Part shown: one piece after another, positions 7,538 through 16,382 of the stretch
How the letters are laid out: each line of letters starts with the position of its first letter
Numbering within the stretch: the stretch's first letter is position 1
Source of the DNA: Pandoraea vervacti
GTDB lineage: Bacteria; Pseudomonadota; Gammaproteobacteria; Burkholderiales; Burkholderiaceae
Assembly (NCBI RefSeq): GCF_000934605.2
Contig: NZ_CP010897.2
Location: 4,402,001-4,466,000, forward strand
DNA length: 64,000 nucleotides
Direction: 5' to 3'
The notes under the pieces: generated by a model
What the model was told of the DNA's origin: nothing
Databases searched by the model: none
The model's input: the letters and a program-made list of their open reading frames with translations, nothing else
Made by a program: the position numbers and the translations under genes

Positions 7538-8383
7538 ATGCATAACAAGACTCACTCACCACGCGCTCGCTTCGCTGTTTCTTCCCTCGCCGCCGCCCTG
7601 CTCTCCATCGCCGCCCTCGCGCCGATGGCCGCCCACGCCGACAAGCTCGACGACATCAAAAAAGCCGGTGTGCTGCGCGTCGCGACATTCGACAGCAATC
7701 CGCCTTTCGGCTATGTGGACGCGAAGTCGCACAAGATCGTCGGTCTCGATGTCGACTACGCCAAGGCCCTTGCCGACAAGCTCGGCGTGAAGCTTGAGCT
7801 GCAACCGACGAATCCGGCCAATCGCATCCCGTTCCTCACGTCGAAGAAGGTCGATCTCGTACTGGCCAACTTCACCATTACGGACGAGCGCGCCAAGCAA
7901 GTCGACTTCAGCATTCCTTACTTCTCGTCGGGCCAGCAGTTCCTGGCGAAGAAGGGCACGCTGTCCTCGCCCGACCAGATCAACACGCTGCGTATCGGCG
8001 CCGACAAGGGCACGACCAACGAAATCACGCTGCGCGAGAAATTCCCGAAGGCCACCATCGTGGCATTCGACGACACGCCCTTCGCATTCGCGGCATTGCG
8101 CACGGGCACCGTGCAGGCGATCACGCAAGACGGTCCGAAGCTCGTCGGTCTGCTCGCCAACGTGCCGGACAAGCAGAACTACGAAATCCCCGCCTTCACG
8201 ATCTCGAACGACTACATGGGGGTCGGCGTGCCCAAGGGCGAGCCGCGTCTGACGGCTTTCGTCAACGACACGCTGCGCGATCTGGAAAAGGACGGCACCG
8301 CCGCCAACATCTACGACCGCTGGTTCGGCCCGAAGTCGCCGCAGCCGTTGCCGCGCCTGTTCAAGATCGGCGACAAGGCCTGA
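7538..8383 (+). CDS. Polar amino acid ABC transporter, periplasmic binding protein
   Basis: A 281-residue exported protein. A signal peptide with a twin-basic start and a long hydrophobic stretch ends at AAHA near residue 33. The mature domain opens KLDDIKKAGVLRVATFDSNP, the typical start of family 3 solute-binding proteins, and contains GLDVDYAKALADKLG and LRIGADKGTTNE. It should capture a polar amino acid in the periplasm and hand it to the two permeases downstream. ATG 7538 is preceded by GGAG at 7522-7525 at a longer than usual distance. Specificity cannot be assigned by eye. Confidence 0.85.
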   Translation: MHNKTHSPRARFAVSSLAAALLSIAALAPMAAHADKLDDIKKAGVLRVATFDSNPPFGYVDAKSHKIVGLDVDYAKALADKLGVKLELQPTNPANRIPFLTSKKVDLVLANFTITDERAKQVDFSIPYFSSGQQFLAKKGTLSSPDQINTLRIGADKGTTNEITLREKFPKATIVAFDDTPFAFAALRTGTVQAITQDGPKLVGLLANVPDKQNYEIPAFTISNDYMGVGVPKGEPRLTAFVNDTLRDLEKDGTAANIYDRWFGPKSPQPLPRLFKIGDKA

Positions 8384-8493
8384 GCGGGCTTTCGTCCAAC
8401 GCCTGACGCTTGCCCGTCGGCCATGGCCGGGGCGCATGGGATGAGAGCCCCATGCGTGCCCGGCGTTTGACGTTCTGCATGGGAATTTTCGTC

Positions 8494-9216
8494 ATGATCG
8501 ACTGGCTCGCCCCGAAGTATCTCGGCTGGCTGCTGAGCGGCTTCGGCGTCACGCTCGCGCTCGCGGTTGCAGCGAGCGCCGCTGCGACATTGCTCGGCTT
8601 CGTGCTCGCCGTCGCACGCAATTCGGACCGCCCCCTGTTCGCGCGCCTGGCCGCCACCTTCGTCGCGCTCATGCGCAACACCCCGCTGCTCGTGCAACTC
8701 TTCTTCTGGTATTTCGGCGTGGCTGCCCTGTTGCCGGCGAGTGCCGTGCAATGGTTGTCGCAAACGCACGTCTGGCACGTGGTGCTGTTCGACATCCGCT
8801 GGCCGACGCTGGAAACCCTTGCCGGTTTCGTCGGTTTGACGATCTACACGACCGCGTTCATCGGCGAAGAAATTCGCGCCGGTCTGCGTGGCGTGCCTGC
8901 GGGGCAAACACACGCGGCGGCCGCGCTCGGCCTGAGCCGCTTTGCCATCTTCCGCCATGTGGTGTTGCCGCAAGCCGTGCGTATCGCCATGCCGCCCCTC
9001 TTCGGTCAGTACATGAACGTGGTGAAGAATTCGTCTCTGACCATGGCCATCGGGCTGGCGGAACTCTCCTATGCCTCGCGGCAAGTGGAGACGGAGACGT
9101 TCAAGACGTTTCAGGCGTTTGGCGTCGCCACGCTGCTCTACATTGGCGCCATCGCCCTGATCGAAGCCGTGAGCATGGCCACGACGCATCGCCACGCCGC
9201 CGCGCCTTCGCGCTGA
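8494..9216 (+). CDS. Amino acid ABC transporter permease (GltK/GlnP type)
   Basis: A 240-residue inner-membrane permease with about five helices. It has VALMRNTPLLVQLFFWYFG and the ATPase-docking EAA loop EEIRAGLRGVPAGQTHAAAALG followed by VLPQAVRIAMPPLFGQYMN. It forms one half of the membrane channel for the preceding binding protein. ATG 8494 (MIDWLAPKYLGW) matches the usual family start; ATG 8479 adds five residues and cannot be excluded. Confidence 0.85.
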   Translation: MIDWLAPKYLGWLLSGFGVTLALAVAASAAATLLGFVLAVARNSDRPLFARLAATFVALMRNTPLLVQLFFWYFGVAALLPASAVQWLSQTHVWHVVLFDIRWPTLETLAGFVGLTIYTTAFIGEEIRAGLRGVPAGQTHAAAALGLSRFAIFRHVVLPQAVRIAMPPLFGQYMNVVKNSSLTMAIGLAELSYASRQVETETFKTFQAFGVATLLYIGAIALIEAVSMATTHRHAAAPSR

Positions 9217-9244
9217 TCTCGCGCGCCGACCCCTCTCGTTGCCC

Positions 9245-10135
9245 ATGAACTTTTCCGCCGTACTCGACAACCTGCCTTACCTGCTGTGGGGCAACTTTCC
9301 CGACGGACCGCTCTCGGGCGCCGCGCTCACCCTCGTGCTCGCCACGGTGAGTGCGATCGTGTCCGGCGTGCTGGGGCTCGCAGGCGGCATTGCGCTGGCC
9401 ATGCTGGGCGGTCCGCTGCGATGGGGGCTGACCTTCGTGATCGGCTTCTTTCGGGCGATACCTGTTCTGATGCTGATCTTCTGGACGTACTTCCTGCTGC
9501 CGATTCTGTTCGGTGTCGACGTCCCCGGACTGGCTACCGTCGCCTGCGCCCTCGCGCTAATCGGCGGCGCGTATCTCTCGCATACGGTCTACGCCGGGAT
9601 TCGCGGCGTGGGCACGGCGCAGTGGCAAGCGGGAATGTCGCTTGGGCTCACGCGGGGCCAGGCGCTGCGCCACGTCGTATTGCCGCAGGCGCTGCGCATC
9701 ATGACGCCGTCGTTCATCAATCAGTGGATTTCGCTGGTGAAAGACACCTCGCTCGCCTACATCGTCGGCGTGGCCGAGCTGTCGTTTCTCGCCACGCAGG
9801 TCAATAGCCGGCTGATGGTCTATCCCGCCGAAGTGTTCGCGTTCGTGGCGCTGATCTATTTCGTGATGTGCGGCGCGCTCGAATGGCTTTGCACGCCCCT
9901 GCTGGGCAAGCCGCTACGCCCGGAGGCAAAAGATCCGGAAGACAAAACGACGAAGCCCCGGCGGGCCTGGCAGCGCATCGCGTCGATGCTGCCGCCTGAC
10001 TCGCCGAGGCTTACGAGCGCCGCCGGTTACCTGCGGCGCGTGCGTCGTCTGGCGCATCGCGACCGGCGTCGCACCCCGGAAAACCTCCCGGAGCACCAGC
10101 GCCGGGTGGACTTCAGTCGCGATTGGCCTGGATGA
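9245..10135 (+). CDS. Amino acid ABC transporter permease with unusual C-terminal tail
   Basis: Residues 1-220 are a normal HisMQ-type permease (FFRAIPVLMLIFWTYFLLP, GIRGVGTAQWQAGMSLGLTR, VLPQALRIMTPSFINQW), the partner of the gene 28 bp upstream. From about residue 222 an Arg/Pro-rich hydrophilic tail of some 75 residues follows that is not part of the family and runs 23 bp into the 3' end of maeB on the other strand. This looks like extension after loss of an older stop codon. No ATPase gene follows, so the transporter must borrow one from elsewhere in the genome. Confidence 0.8.
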   Translation: MNFSAVLDNLPYLLWGNFPDGPLSGAALTLVLATVSAIVSGVLGLAGGIALAMLGGPLRWGLTFVIGFFRAIPVLMLIFWTYFLLPILFGVDVPGLATVACALALIGGAYLSHTVYAGIRGVGTAQWQAGMSLGLTRGQALRHVVLPQALRIMTPSFINQWISLVKDTSLAYIVGVAELSFLATQVNSRLMVYPAEVFAFVALIYFVMCGALEWLCTPLLGKPLRPEAKDPEDKTTKPRRAWQRIASMLPPDSPRLTSAAGYLRRVRRLAHRDRRRTPENLPEHQRRVDFSRDWPG

Positions 10136-12401
10136 CGGTGAGCGCCGTCATGTTGATGATGCGTCGCACCGTCGAGCTCGATGTCAGCACGTTGACCGGT
10201 GCGCCCACGCCCAGCAGGAACGGACCGACCGCCACGTTACTGCCGGCGCCCGTCTTGAGCAGGTTGTAGGCGATGTTGCCGGCGTCGACGTTCGGGCACA
10301 CCAGCAGGTTGGCCGCGCCCTTGAGTTTCGAATGCGGCAGGATGCGGCTGCGCAGCGCTTCGTCGAGCGCGCAGTCGCCGTGCATTTCACCGTCGATCTC
10401 GAGGTCCGGCGCCTGCGCCGTCACCATGTCCAGCACACGACGCATCTTCGTGCCCGACGCCGCACTGCCCGAGCCGAAGTTCGAGCGCGAGAGCAACGCA
10501 ACCTTCGGGTTGAGGTTCAGACGCGACATCTGCCTGGCAGCCGCCAGTGTGAACTCGGTGATCTGCTCGGCGCTCGGATCGTCGTTGACGTGCGTGTCGA
10601 CGAGCGCCACGGTGCGCTTGTCGAGCAGCAGGATGTTCATCGCAGCGTAAGTGTTCGCGCCCGGCTGCTTGCCGATGACTTCATCGACGAATCGCAGGTG
10701 ATCGTGGTACGCGCCCACGGTGCCGCAGATCATGCCGTCGGCGTCGCCCAGACGGACCATCATCGCGCCGATCAGCGTGAGACGGCGACGCATTTCCACT
10801 CGCGCCATTTCCTTCGTGATGCCGTCGCGGCAGCGCAGTTCCCAGTAGCTGGTCCAGTACTGATGGAAACGTTCGTCGTAGTACGGGTTGGTGACTTCCA
10901 CGTCTTCGCCCAGACGCAGGCGCAGGCCGAACTTTTCGATGCGGGCGAGCAGCACTTCCGGGCGGCCCACGAGAATCGGACGCGCCAGCTTCTCGTCGAC
11001 GATGACCTGCACCGCGCGCAACACACGCTCTTCCTCGCCTTCGGCAAACACGATGCGCGACTTGCCGCCATCGCGAACGAACTGCTTCGCCGCGGAGAAG
11101 ATCGGCTTCATGAATGCGCCCGAGTGATACACGAACTGCTGCAACTGGTCGGCATAGGCGTCGAAGTCGGCGATCGGGCGCGTGGCCACACCGTCTTCCA
11201 TGGCGGCACGCGCCACGGCCGGCGCAATGCGCACGATCAGGCGCGAGTCGAACGGCTTCGGAATCAGGTATTCCGGCCCGAACGACAGGTCGTACGCGCC
11301 ATAGGCGTTCGCCACGGAATCGTTCACTTCCTCCTGCGCCAGACCGGCAATCGCGTGCACGGCGGCGATTTCCATGTTGCGCGTGATCGTGGTGGCGCCC
11401 ACGTCGAGCGCACCGCGGAAGATGTAAGGGAAGCACAGGACGTTGTTGACCTGATTCGGGAAGTCCGAGCGGCCAGTGGCGAGCACGGCGTCTTCACGCA
11501 CGGCGCGCGCGTCGTCCGGAAAGATTTCCGGCGTCGGGTTGGCAAGCGCCAGAATCAGCGGGCGCGCGGCCATCGTCTTGAGCATCTCGGGCTTGAGTAC
11601 ACCGCCCGCCGACAGGCCAATGAACACGTCCGCACCGTCGATCACTTCGGCGAGCGTGCGCTTGTCGGTCTTCTGCGCGAAACGGGCCTTGTCCGGATCC
11701 ATGCTGGCCGCACGGCCTTCGTACACGACACCGTCGATGTCCGTCGCCCAGATGTTCTCGATGGGCAGGCCGAGGTCGATCATCAGATCGAGGCACGCGA
11801 GGGCCGCCGCACCGGCGCCCGAGGTCACGACCTTCACTTCGCGAATGTCCTTGCCGACCACCTTCAGACCGTTGATGAACGCGGCGCTGACCGTGATGGC
11901 GGTGCCATGCTGATCGTCATGGAAGACGGGGATCTTCATGCGCTCGCGCAACTTGCGCTCGACGGTGAAGCACTCCGGCGCCTTGATGTCTTCGAGGTTG
12001 ATGCCGCCGAAGGTCGCTTCCAGGCTGGCGATGATGTCGACCAGCTTGTCCGGGTCGCTCTCGGTAATTTCGATGTCGAAGACGTCGATCCCGGCGAATT
12101 TCTTGAACAGGACGGCCTTGCCTTCCATGACCGGCTTGGAGGCGAGCGCGCCGATGTTGCCCAGCCCCAGCACGGCCGAGCCGTTGGTGATCACGCCGAC
12201 GAGATTGCCACGACCGGTGTACTTGAACGACGCCGACGGGTCGGCGGCGATTTCCTGGCACGGGATGGCGACACCCGGGGTGTAGGCCAGCGCGAGATCG
12301 CGTTGCGTCACCAGCGGCTTGCTGGCCGTCACGGAGATCTTGCCCGGAGTCGGGAACTGGTGATATTCCAGGGCGGCCTGGTGATCGTTGCTGTTGCTCA
12401 T
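10113..12401 (-). CDS. maeB: NADP-dependent malic enzyme (two-domain MaeB)
   Basis: A 762-residue cytoplasmic enzyme that decarboxylates malate to pyruvate, making NADPH. The malic domain (residues 1-430) has LAYTPGVA with the catalytic Tyr, KIPVFHDDQHGTAI for metal binding and TSGAGAAALACL for NADP. Residues 430-762 are a phosphotransacetylase-like domain (DGMICGTVGAYHDHL, SRSNFGSGSA), which in MaeB-type enzymes binds acetyl-CoA and regulates activity rather than catalysing. Length is normal. ATG 12401 lies at the start of the conserved region. It is divergent from a LysR gene that might control it. The 3' end overlaps the permease tail by 23 bp. Confidence 0.95.
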   Translation of the reverse strand: MSNSNDHQAALEYHQFPTPGKISVTASKPLVTQRDLALAYTPGVAIPCQEIAADPSASFKYTGRGNLVGVITNGSAVLGLGNIGALASKPVMEGKAVLFKKFAGIDVFDIEITESDPDKLVDIIASLEATFGGINLEDIKAPECFTVERKLRERMKIPVFHDDQHGTAITVSAAFINGLKVVGKDIREVKVVTSGAGAAALACLDLMIDLGLPIENIWATDIDGVVYEGRAASMDPDKARFAQKTDKRTLAEVIDGADVFIGLSAGGVLKPEMLKTMAARPLILALANPTPEIFPDDARAVREDAVLATGRSDFPNQVNNVLCFPYIFRGALDVGATTITRNMEIAAVHAIAGLAQEEVNDSVANAYGAYDLSFGPEYLIPKPFDSRLIVRIAPAVARAAMEDGVATRPIADFDAYADQLQQFVYHSGAFMKPIFSAAKQFVRDGGKSRIVFAEGEEERVLRAVQVIVDEKLARPILVGRPEVLLARIEKFGLRLRLGEDVEVTNPYYDERFHQYWTSYWELRCRDGITKEMARVEMRRRLTLIGAMMVRLGDADGMICGTVGAYHDHLRFVDEVIGKQPGANTYAAMNILLLDKRTVALVDTHVNDDPSAEQITEFTLAAARQMSRLNLNPKVALLSRSNFGSGSAASGTKMRRVLDMVTAQAPDLEIDGEMHGDCALDEALRSRILPHSKLKGAANLLVCPNVDAGNIAYNLLKTGAGSNVAVGPFLLGVGAPVNVLTSSSTVRRIINMTALTVIQANRD

Positions 12402-12609
12402 GGCAATGTCGTCCTCGTTGGATGTCTCGGCTGATATCTCGACTCTGGCAAGCGCCGCGAACCGTTCTGGCGACGGCTACCGCCTGTGGCGATCAGAGGT
12501 GAGGCCATTCTAGGGAGCCGCCAGCGGGGGGCGATTCTGAATTACTATGGGGGCATCATGTTTTCGTTATAAGCCCCGAGCATCGGGGGTTTCAGAGGAT
12601 TGGGGACAG

Positions 12610-13581
12610 ATGGCGGCGGTGCCTTTCGATACGGGAGAAGTGATCCGGCGGCTGACGACGCGGCTCAAGATGAAGCATCTTGTGCTGTTGCTGCAGATTC
12701 AGCAGCACGGCTCGCTCACGCGGGTGGCGGAGCACATGGCGACAAGCCAGCCGGCCGTCACGAGCGCGCTGGCCGAGCTGGAAAGCATGCTCGGCGGCCC
12801 CCTGTTCGACCGCACGCCGCGCGGCATGACGCCCACGCCGCTGGGCGACGTGGTGCTGGCTCGGGCCCAGGCTATGGTGCACGATCTGGACCACCTGACC
12901 CGCGATATCGAAGCCGTGATGGCAGGCCATGCGGCGCGCTTGCAGGTCGGCGTGATTCCGTACGTTTCCGGCACGACGCTGGCCGCGGCCATCCAGCAGA
13001 CGCTCGCCCGGATTCCTCAACGCCTGACCGTCACCCTGCACGAAGGCACCAGCGAATCGCTGATGGCCCAGCTTCGGGATCACACGCTCGACGTGGTGAT
13101 CGCCCGCGCGGCGGCAAACGTCGATCTCACGCAGGTGCAGTTCGAAGTGCTGCACCACCAGATGCCGCGCGTGGTCGCGAGCCGTCGTCTGGCGGCGCGA
13201 CTCGGGCGAAGCGCGCCAGTGTGGGCACAACTGGCGGAACTCGACTGGGTGATGGGCGCACCGAACACGCCAATGCGCGACCAGCTCTCCGATCTGTTCC
13301 TGCATGCCGGGGTGGTCCCGCCGGTGCCCGTGGTAGAGAGCTTTTCGTCGCGCCTGACCGGGGAGTTACTGGCCAGCAGCGAGCGCGCGGTGTCGTTGCT
13401 ACCCGCCGACATTGCCGAAGAACTGGTTCGGATCGCAGGCGTCGCCATCGTGCCGTGGTCGCTCACCTGGACGCTGCCGCCCGTTGCGATGTTCACACGT
13501 CGTGAAAACCCGCGCGAGACACACCGGCTCTTCACGGAAGCGTTGCGCACCCAGTACCGCACGATGACGGGGACATCCTGA
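12610..13581 (+). CDS. LysR-family transcriptional regulator
   Basis: A 323-residue LysR protein with a slightly extended N-terminus; the helix-turn-helix region is RLKMKHLVLLLQIQQHGSLT followed by MATSQPAVTSALAELESML. This variant (RLKLRHLxLLVAI) is that of the GbpR/Cbl-like group. The effector domain starts near residue 108 (LQVGVIPYVSG). GGGGA at 12602-12606 selects ATG 12610; ATG 12547 lacks a ribosome binding site. It is divergent from maeB with 208 bp between, but the target is unproven. Confidence 0.85.
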   Translation: MAAVPFDTGEVIRRLTTRLKMKHLVLLLQIQQHGSLTRVAEHMATSQPAVTSALAELESMLGGPLFDRTPRGMTPTPLGDVVLARAQAMVHDLDHLTRDIEAVMAGHAARLQVGVIPYVSGTTLAAAIQQTLARIPQRLTVTLHEGTSESLMAQLRDHTLDVVIARAAANVDLTQVQFEVLHHQMPRVVASRRLAARLGRSAPVWAQLAELDWVMGAPNTPMRDQLSDLFLHAGVVPPVPVVESFSSRLTGELLASSERAVSLLPADIAEELVRIAGVAIVPWSLTWTLPPVAMFTRRENPRETHRLFTEALRTQYRTMTGTS

Positions 13582-13719
13582 CTCACCAGCGCACGAACAC
13601 GTTCGGAAAGGTGCGGAAAGGTCATTTGGCGTCAAAACCGGTGAATTTCGCGAAATACGGCCTTTTCGGCTCGCTTCCCATGCAATTGGCCGAGGCACGT
13701 CCGTCGTAAGGTGTCGTCC

Positions 13720-14994
13720 ATGAACGACGCTGTCTCGCCCCCTTCCGAAACGCACACGCCGTCTGCTGGCACCTTACCGCCGGTGGCGCCATTTGCGCCG
13801 TCCCCTCATCAGATCTTTCTGGCGCCCGCGCTGCTGCCGACACAAGTCGGTCCGGCGGGGTTGCGCTTCGATTTCAACGACGGTGCGCGCGTGGTCATTC
13901 CCGACTTCGGTCAGCCGTTGCCGTGGCGCGTGCGCATCAGCGATCTGCGCGACGACCGCCCCCTCGCCGACGTCGCCCTGTCCTCCGGCGTGGTGCGCAG
14001 CCCGACCAAGTACTACACGCCTTGCGGTATCACGATCTGGCTCAACGACGTGGTGGTCTTCGAGCACCGTTTCGATCTGCGCGATCAGGACGTGCTCGTT
14101 CAGTTCCCGCTGGCCGCACTGGGGGACGTACTGGGCTGGCTGCCGTATGCGCTGCGTTTTGCCGACGTGCACGGGTGCCGGCTGGCATGCGTGGTCACCC
14201 CGGCGGTGGCGGCATTGTTCCGCGACGCCTATCCGCACGTCGAATTCCTCTCACAGGACAAGGTGGAGCGGCGCAAGTACTACGCGACGTACAACGTCGG
14301 CCTGTTCTTCGACGACAAGGACCTGACACAACAGCCCCGTGACTTTCGCGAGACGGGTCTGCATCGCACGGCAGCCCACATACTCGGTGTCGACGATGCC
14401 GAGTCGACAGCGAAGACGGCGCTGCCGGACGTATCTCGCCCGATGCCAGATCCCTACGTCTGTATCGCGGTACAGAGCACGGCGCAGTGCAAGTACTGGA
14501 ACCGGCCGGGCGGCTGGGATGCCGTTGTGACAGGCTTGCGCGAGCGGGGCTTGCAGGTAGTGTGCATCGACCAGAAGCCACGCAACGGCAAGCACGACTT
14601 CTGGCAATCGATCCCGGAAGGCGCCATCGACGCGACGGGCGATCTGCCGCTGACCGAACGTGCCCGCTGGCTGATGCACGCCAGCGCCTTCATCGGCTTG
14701 TCGAGCGGTCTGTCATGGCTCGCCTGGACCATGGGCACGCCAACGGTCCTCATCTCCGGCTTCACGCTGCCGCACAACGAATTTGCGACACCCTACCGCG
14801 TCATCAACACCGACGTGTGCACGGGCTGCTGGCACGATCCGGCGATTCGCTACAACCACGACGACTTCCACTTCTGTCCGAGACACAAAGGCACACAACG
14901 CGCCTTCGAATGCACGCGCGAAATCACACCGGAAGCGGTGCTGGCGGCCGTGGATCGGATTCCGGGGGTGAATGAGGCGATGCCGTGCGCGTGA
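13720..14994 (+). CDS. Autotransporter strand-loop-strand O-heptosyltransferase (TibC/AAH family)
   Basis: A 424-residue cytoplasmic glycosyltransferase. The C-terminal half is a GT-B domain with AVQSTAQCKYWNRPGGWDAV, FIGLSSGLSWLAW and VLISGFTLPHNEF; four cysteines at 367, 370 (CTGC), 386 and 398 match the iron-binding cysteine site that is the hallmark of TibC/AAH enzymes. These use ADP-heptose to modify serines on the repeats of autotransporter adhesins before secretion. AAGG at 13707-13710 supports ATG 13720. No autotransporter is next to it, and the gene is flanked by unrelated convergent genes, so its substrate must be encoded elsewhere. Confidence 0.85.
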   Translation: MNDAVSPPSETHTPSAGTLPPVAPFAPSPHQIFLAPALLPTQVGPAGLRFDFNDGARVVIPDFGQPLPWRVRISDLRDDRPLADVALSSGVVRSPTKYYTPCGITIWLNDVVVFEHRFDLRDQDVLVQFPLAALGDVLGWLPYALRFADVHGCRLACVVTPAVAALFRDAYPHVEFLSQDKVERRKYYATYNVGLFFDDKDLTQQPRDFRETGLHRTAAHILGVDDAESTAKTALPDVSRPMPDPYVCIAVQSTAQCKYWNRPGGWDAVVTGLRERGLQVVCIDQKPRNGKHDFWQSIPEGAIDATGDLPLTERARWLMHASAFIGLSSGLSWLAWTMGTPTVLISGFTLPHNEFATPYRVINTDVCTGCWHDPAIRYNHDDFHFCPRHKGTQRAFECTREITPEAVLAAVDRIPGVNEAMPCA

Positions 14995-15004
14995 GGTGCG
15001 GCGT

Positions 15005-16021
15005 TCAATCGGGTCGCCGCCGGAATGCCCACCAACCGGCGGCCGCCGTGCCCGTGGCGACGATGGCCACGAGTACCCAGAAGCCATGCGGGTGATCGGC
15101 AAGCGGAATGCCGCCCACGTTCATCCCGAAGAACCCGGCCACGATGTTGATCGGCAAGGCGAGCACGGTCACGACGGTGAGCGTGTAAATCGTGCGCTCC
15201 GTGCGTTCGCTGACCATCGCCGCGATTTCTTCCTGAAGCAGCTTGATCCGTTCGAGCAACGCCGAAAGGTCGTTGAGCACCACCGCGAATTCTTCCGTCG
15301 CCTGACGGAATTCCTGCACATCCTCCGCGTGCCCCCACACCGGCGGGCGACTCAGCAGTCGAAAGAGCGCCGCCGGTTCGGGGGCGAGCAGCCGTTGCAG
15401 GCGCACCAGCACGCGACGCAACGACCCCAGATCGGCGCGATTGCTTTCGATGCGTTGTTGCAACAGGCGGTCTTCGACGATATCCACACGGAGGCTGGTC
15501 TCGCGCACGATACGTTCGAGGACATCGGCCTGATCGCGCAGCAGATGAACGAGCAGTGCAAGCGGCGTGCGAAAGGCGTCGCCCCGTTTGACGGACGCGC
15601 GTAATTTGTCGATCGAGCGAAGCGGTTTCACGCGGCCTGTGACGAGCAGACGCGCGTTGGCAGCAACGCGCAGCGTCGAAATCTCGGATTGCGCGATGTC
15701 GAACGCGAAGATGACGTCGTTGATAACGGCCAGGAGCCAGTCGTCGGAATGCTCGATGCGCGTGGAGCGCGAGCCCTCGCCCAGGCTTTCGTAGAACTCG
15801 TCGGGCAGACGCATCTGCGCCTTGAGCCACTTCTCGCACGCGGCGTGCGCGAAGTTGAAATGCAGCCAGAGAAAGCCCTCGGCCCGCTCGCCTTTCATGA
15901 GCCACGCGAGCGCTTCGCCCGAATCGACCGGTTGCGGCGCTTCGCCGTCGGTAAAGCGGTAGCCGTAGATCAGGCCAGCCTGATCGCAGCCATAAGCGTT
16001 GTGAACTAGGTCGGCGAACAT
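15005..16021 (-). CDS. zntB: CorA-family zinc/magnesium transporter (ZntB-like)
   Basis: A 338-residue protein: a long cytoplasmic alpha/beta funnel domain, then two C-terminal helices with the CorA signature FFGMNVGGIP between them. Opening residues such as DQAGLIYGYRF match ZntB, which moves zinc across the inner membrane. The coiled region RIKLLQEEIAAMVSERTER precedes the first helix, as in CorA pentamers. I place the start at ATG 16021 (MFADLVHNAYG); a longer frame to 16090 or 16156 would cover the palindromic region upstream and lacks a ribosome binding site. Ten bases separate its stop from the heptosyltransferase stop. Confidence 0.85.
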   Translation of the reverse strand: MFADLVHNAYGCDQAGLIYGYRFTDGEAPQPVDSGEALAWLMKGERAEGFLWLHFNFAHAACEKWLKAQMRLPDEFYESLGEGSRSTRIEHSDDWLLAVINDVIFAFDIAQSEISTLRVAANARLLVTGRVKPLRSIDKLRASVKRGDAFRTPLALLVHLLRDQADVLERIVRETSLRVDIVEDRLLQQRIESNRADLGSLRRVLVRLQRLLAPEPAALFRLLSRPPVWGHAEDVQEFRQATEEFAVVLNDLSALLERIKLLQEEIAAMVSERTERTIYTLTVVTVLALPINIVAGFFGMNVGGIPLADHPHGFWVLVAIVATGTAAAGWWAFRRRPD

Positions 16022-16089
16022 GCGCGCAATCCGGGCGAACGGGAGACGATGACGAGATTCGCACCGTGGCTCGGTGGGACTTGCCATCA

Positions 16090-16118
16090 TGACAATGTCA
16101 CATGTCGTTTTTGTGACA
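16090..16118. promoter_or_regulatory. Clustered TGACA/TGTCA half-sites between zntB and ppk2
   Basis: TGACA-A-TGTCA at 16090-16100 is a short perfect dyad. Its right half, TGTCAC (16096-16101), also pairs with GTGACA at 16113-16118. Three half-sites within 29 bp upstream of both divergent genes suggest a regulator site; no factor can be named. Confidence 0.4.
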
Positions 16119-16382
16119 GGGTGGGCGCAATCGCGCCCGGCCGGAGCGGCCGGCATGGCTGGCGACGCGCCGTGCAGCGGGGCGCTGCCGGGAACTCCGA
16201 TACGCGGCGTTCGTCAACGCCATGCTGGTGTCATAAAATCGTCGCATACTGGAGCTCACACCTTCGGGGCGCCATTCGTCCAGTTGCCGGGTCGCCGTGT
16301 CGGCCCAGGCGTTGGGCCTATGGCGTGCCTCTTGTGCCTTTGGGCCTACTCGTGTTTTCTGGCCGTAAGAGAGATCGTCGCC

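Noticed and set aside
10332..12434. A 700-codon open frame antisense to maeB
   Set aside because: It is the shadow of the malic enzyme in a high-GC genome; composition is Arg/His/Asp-rich without any domain, and maeB is unmistakable.
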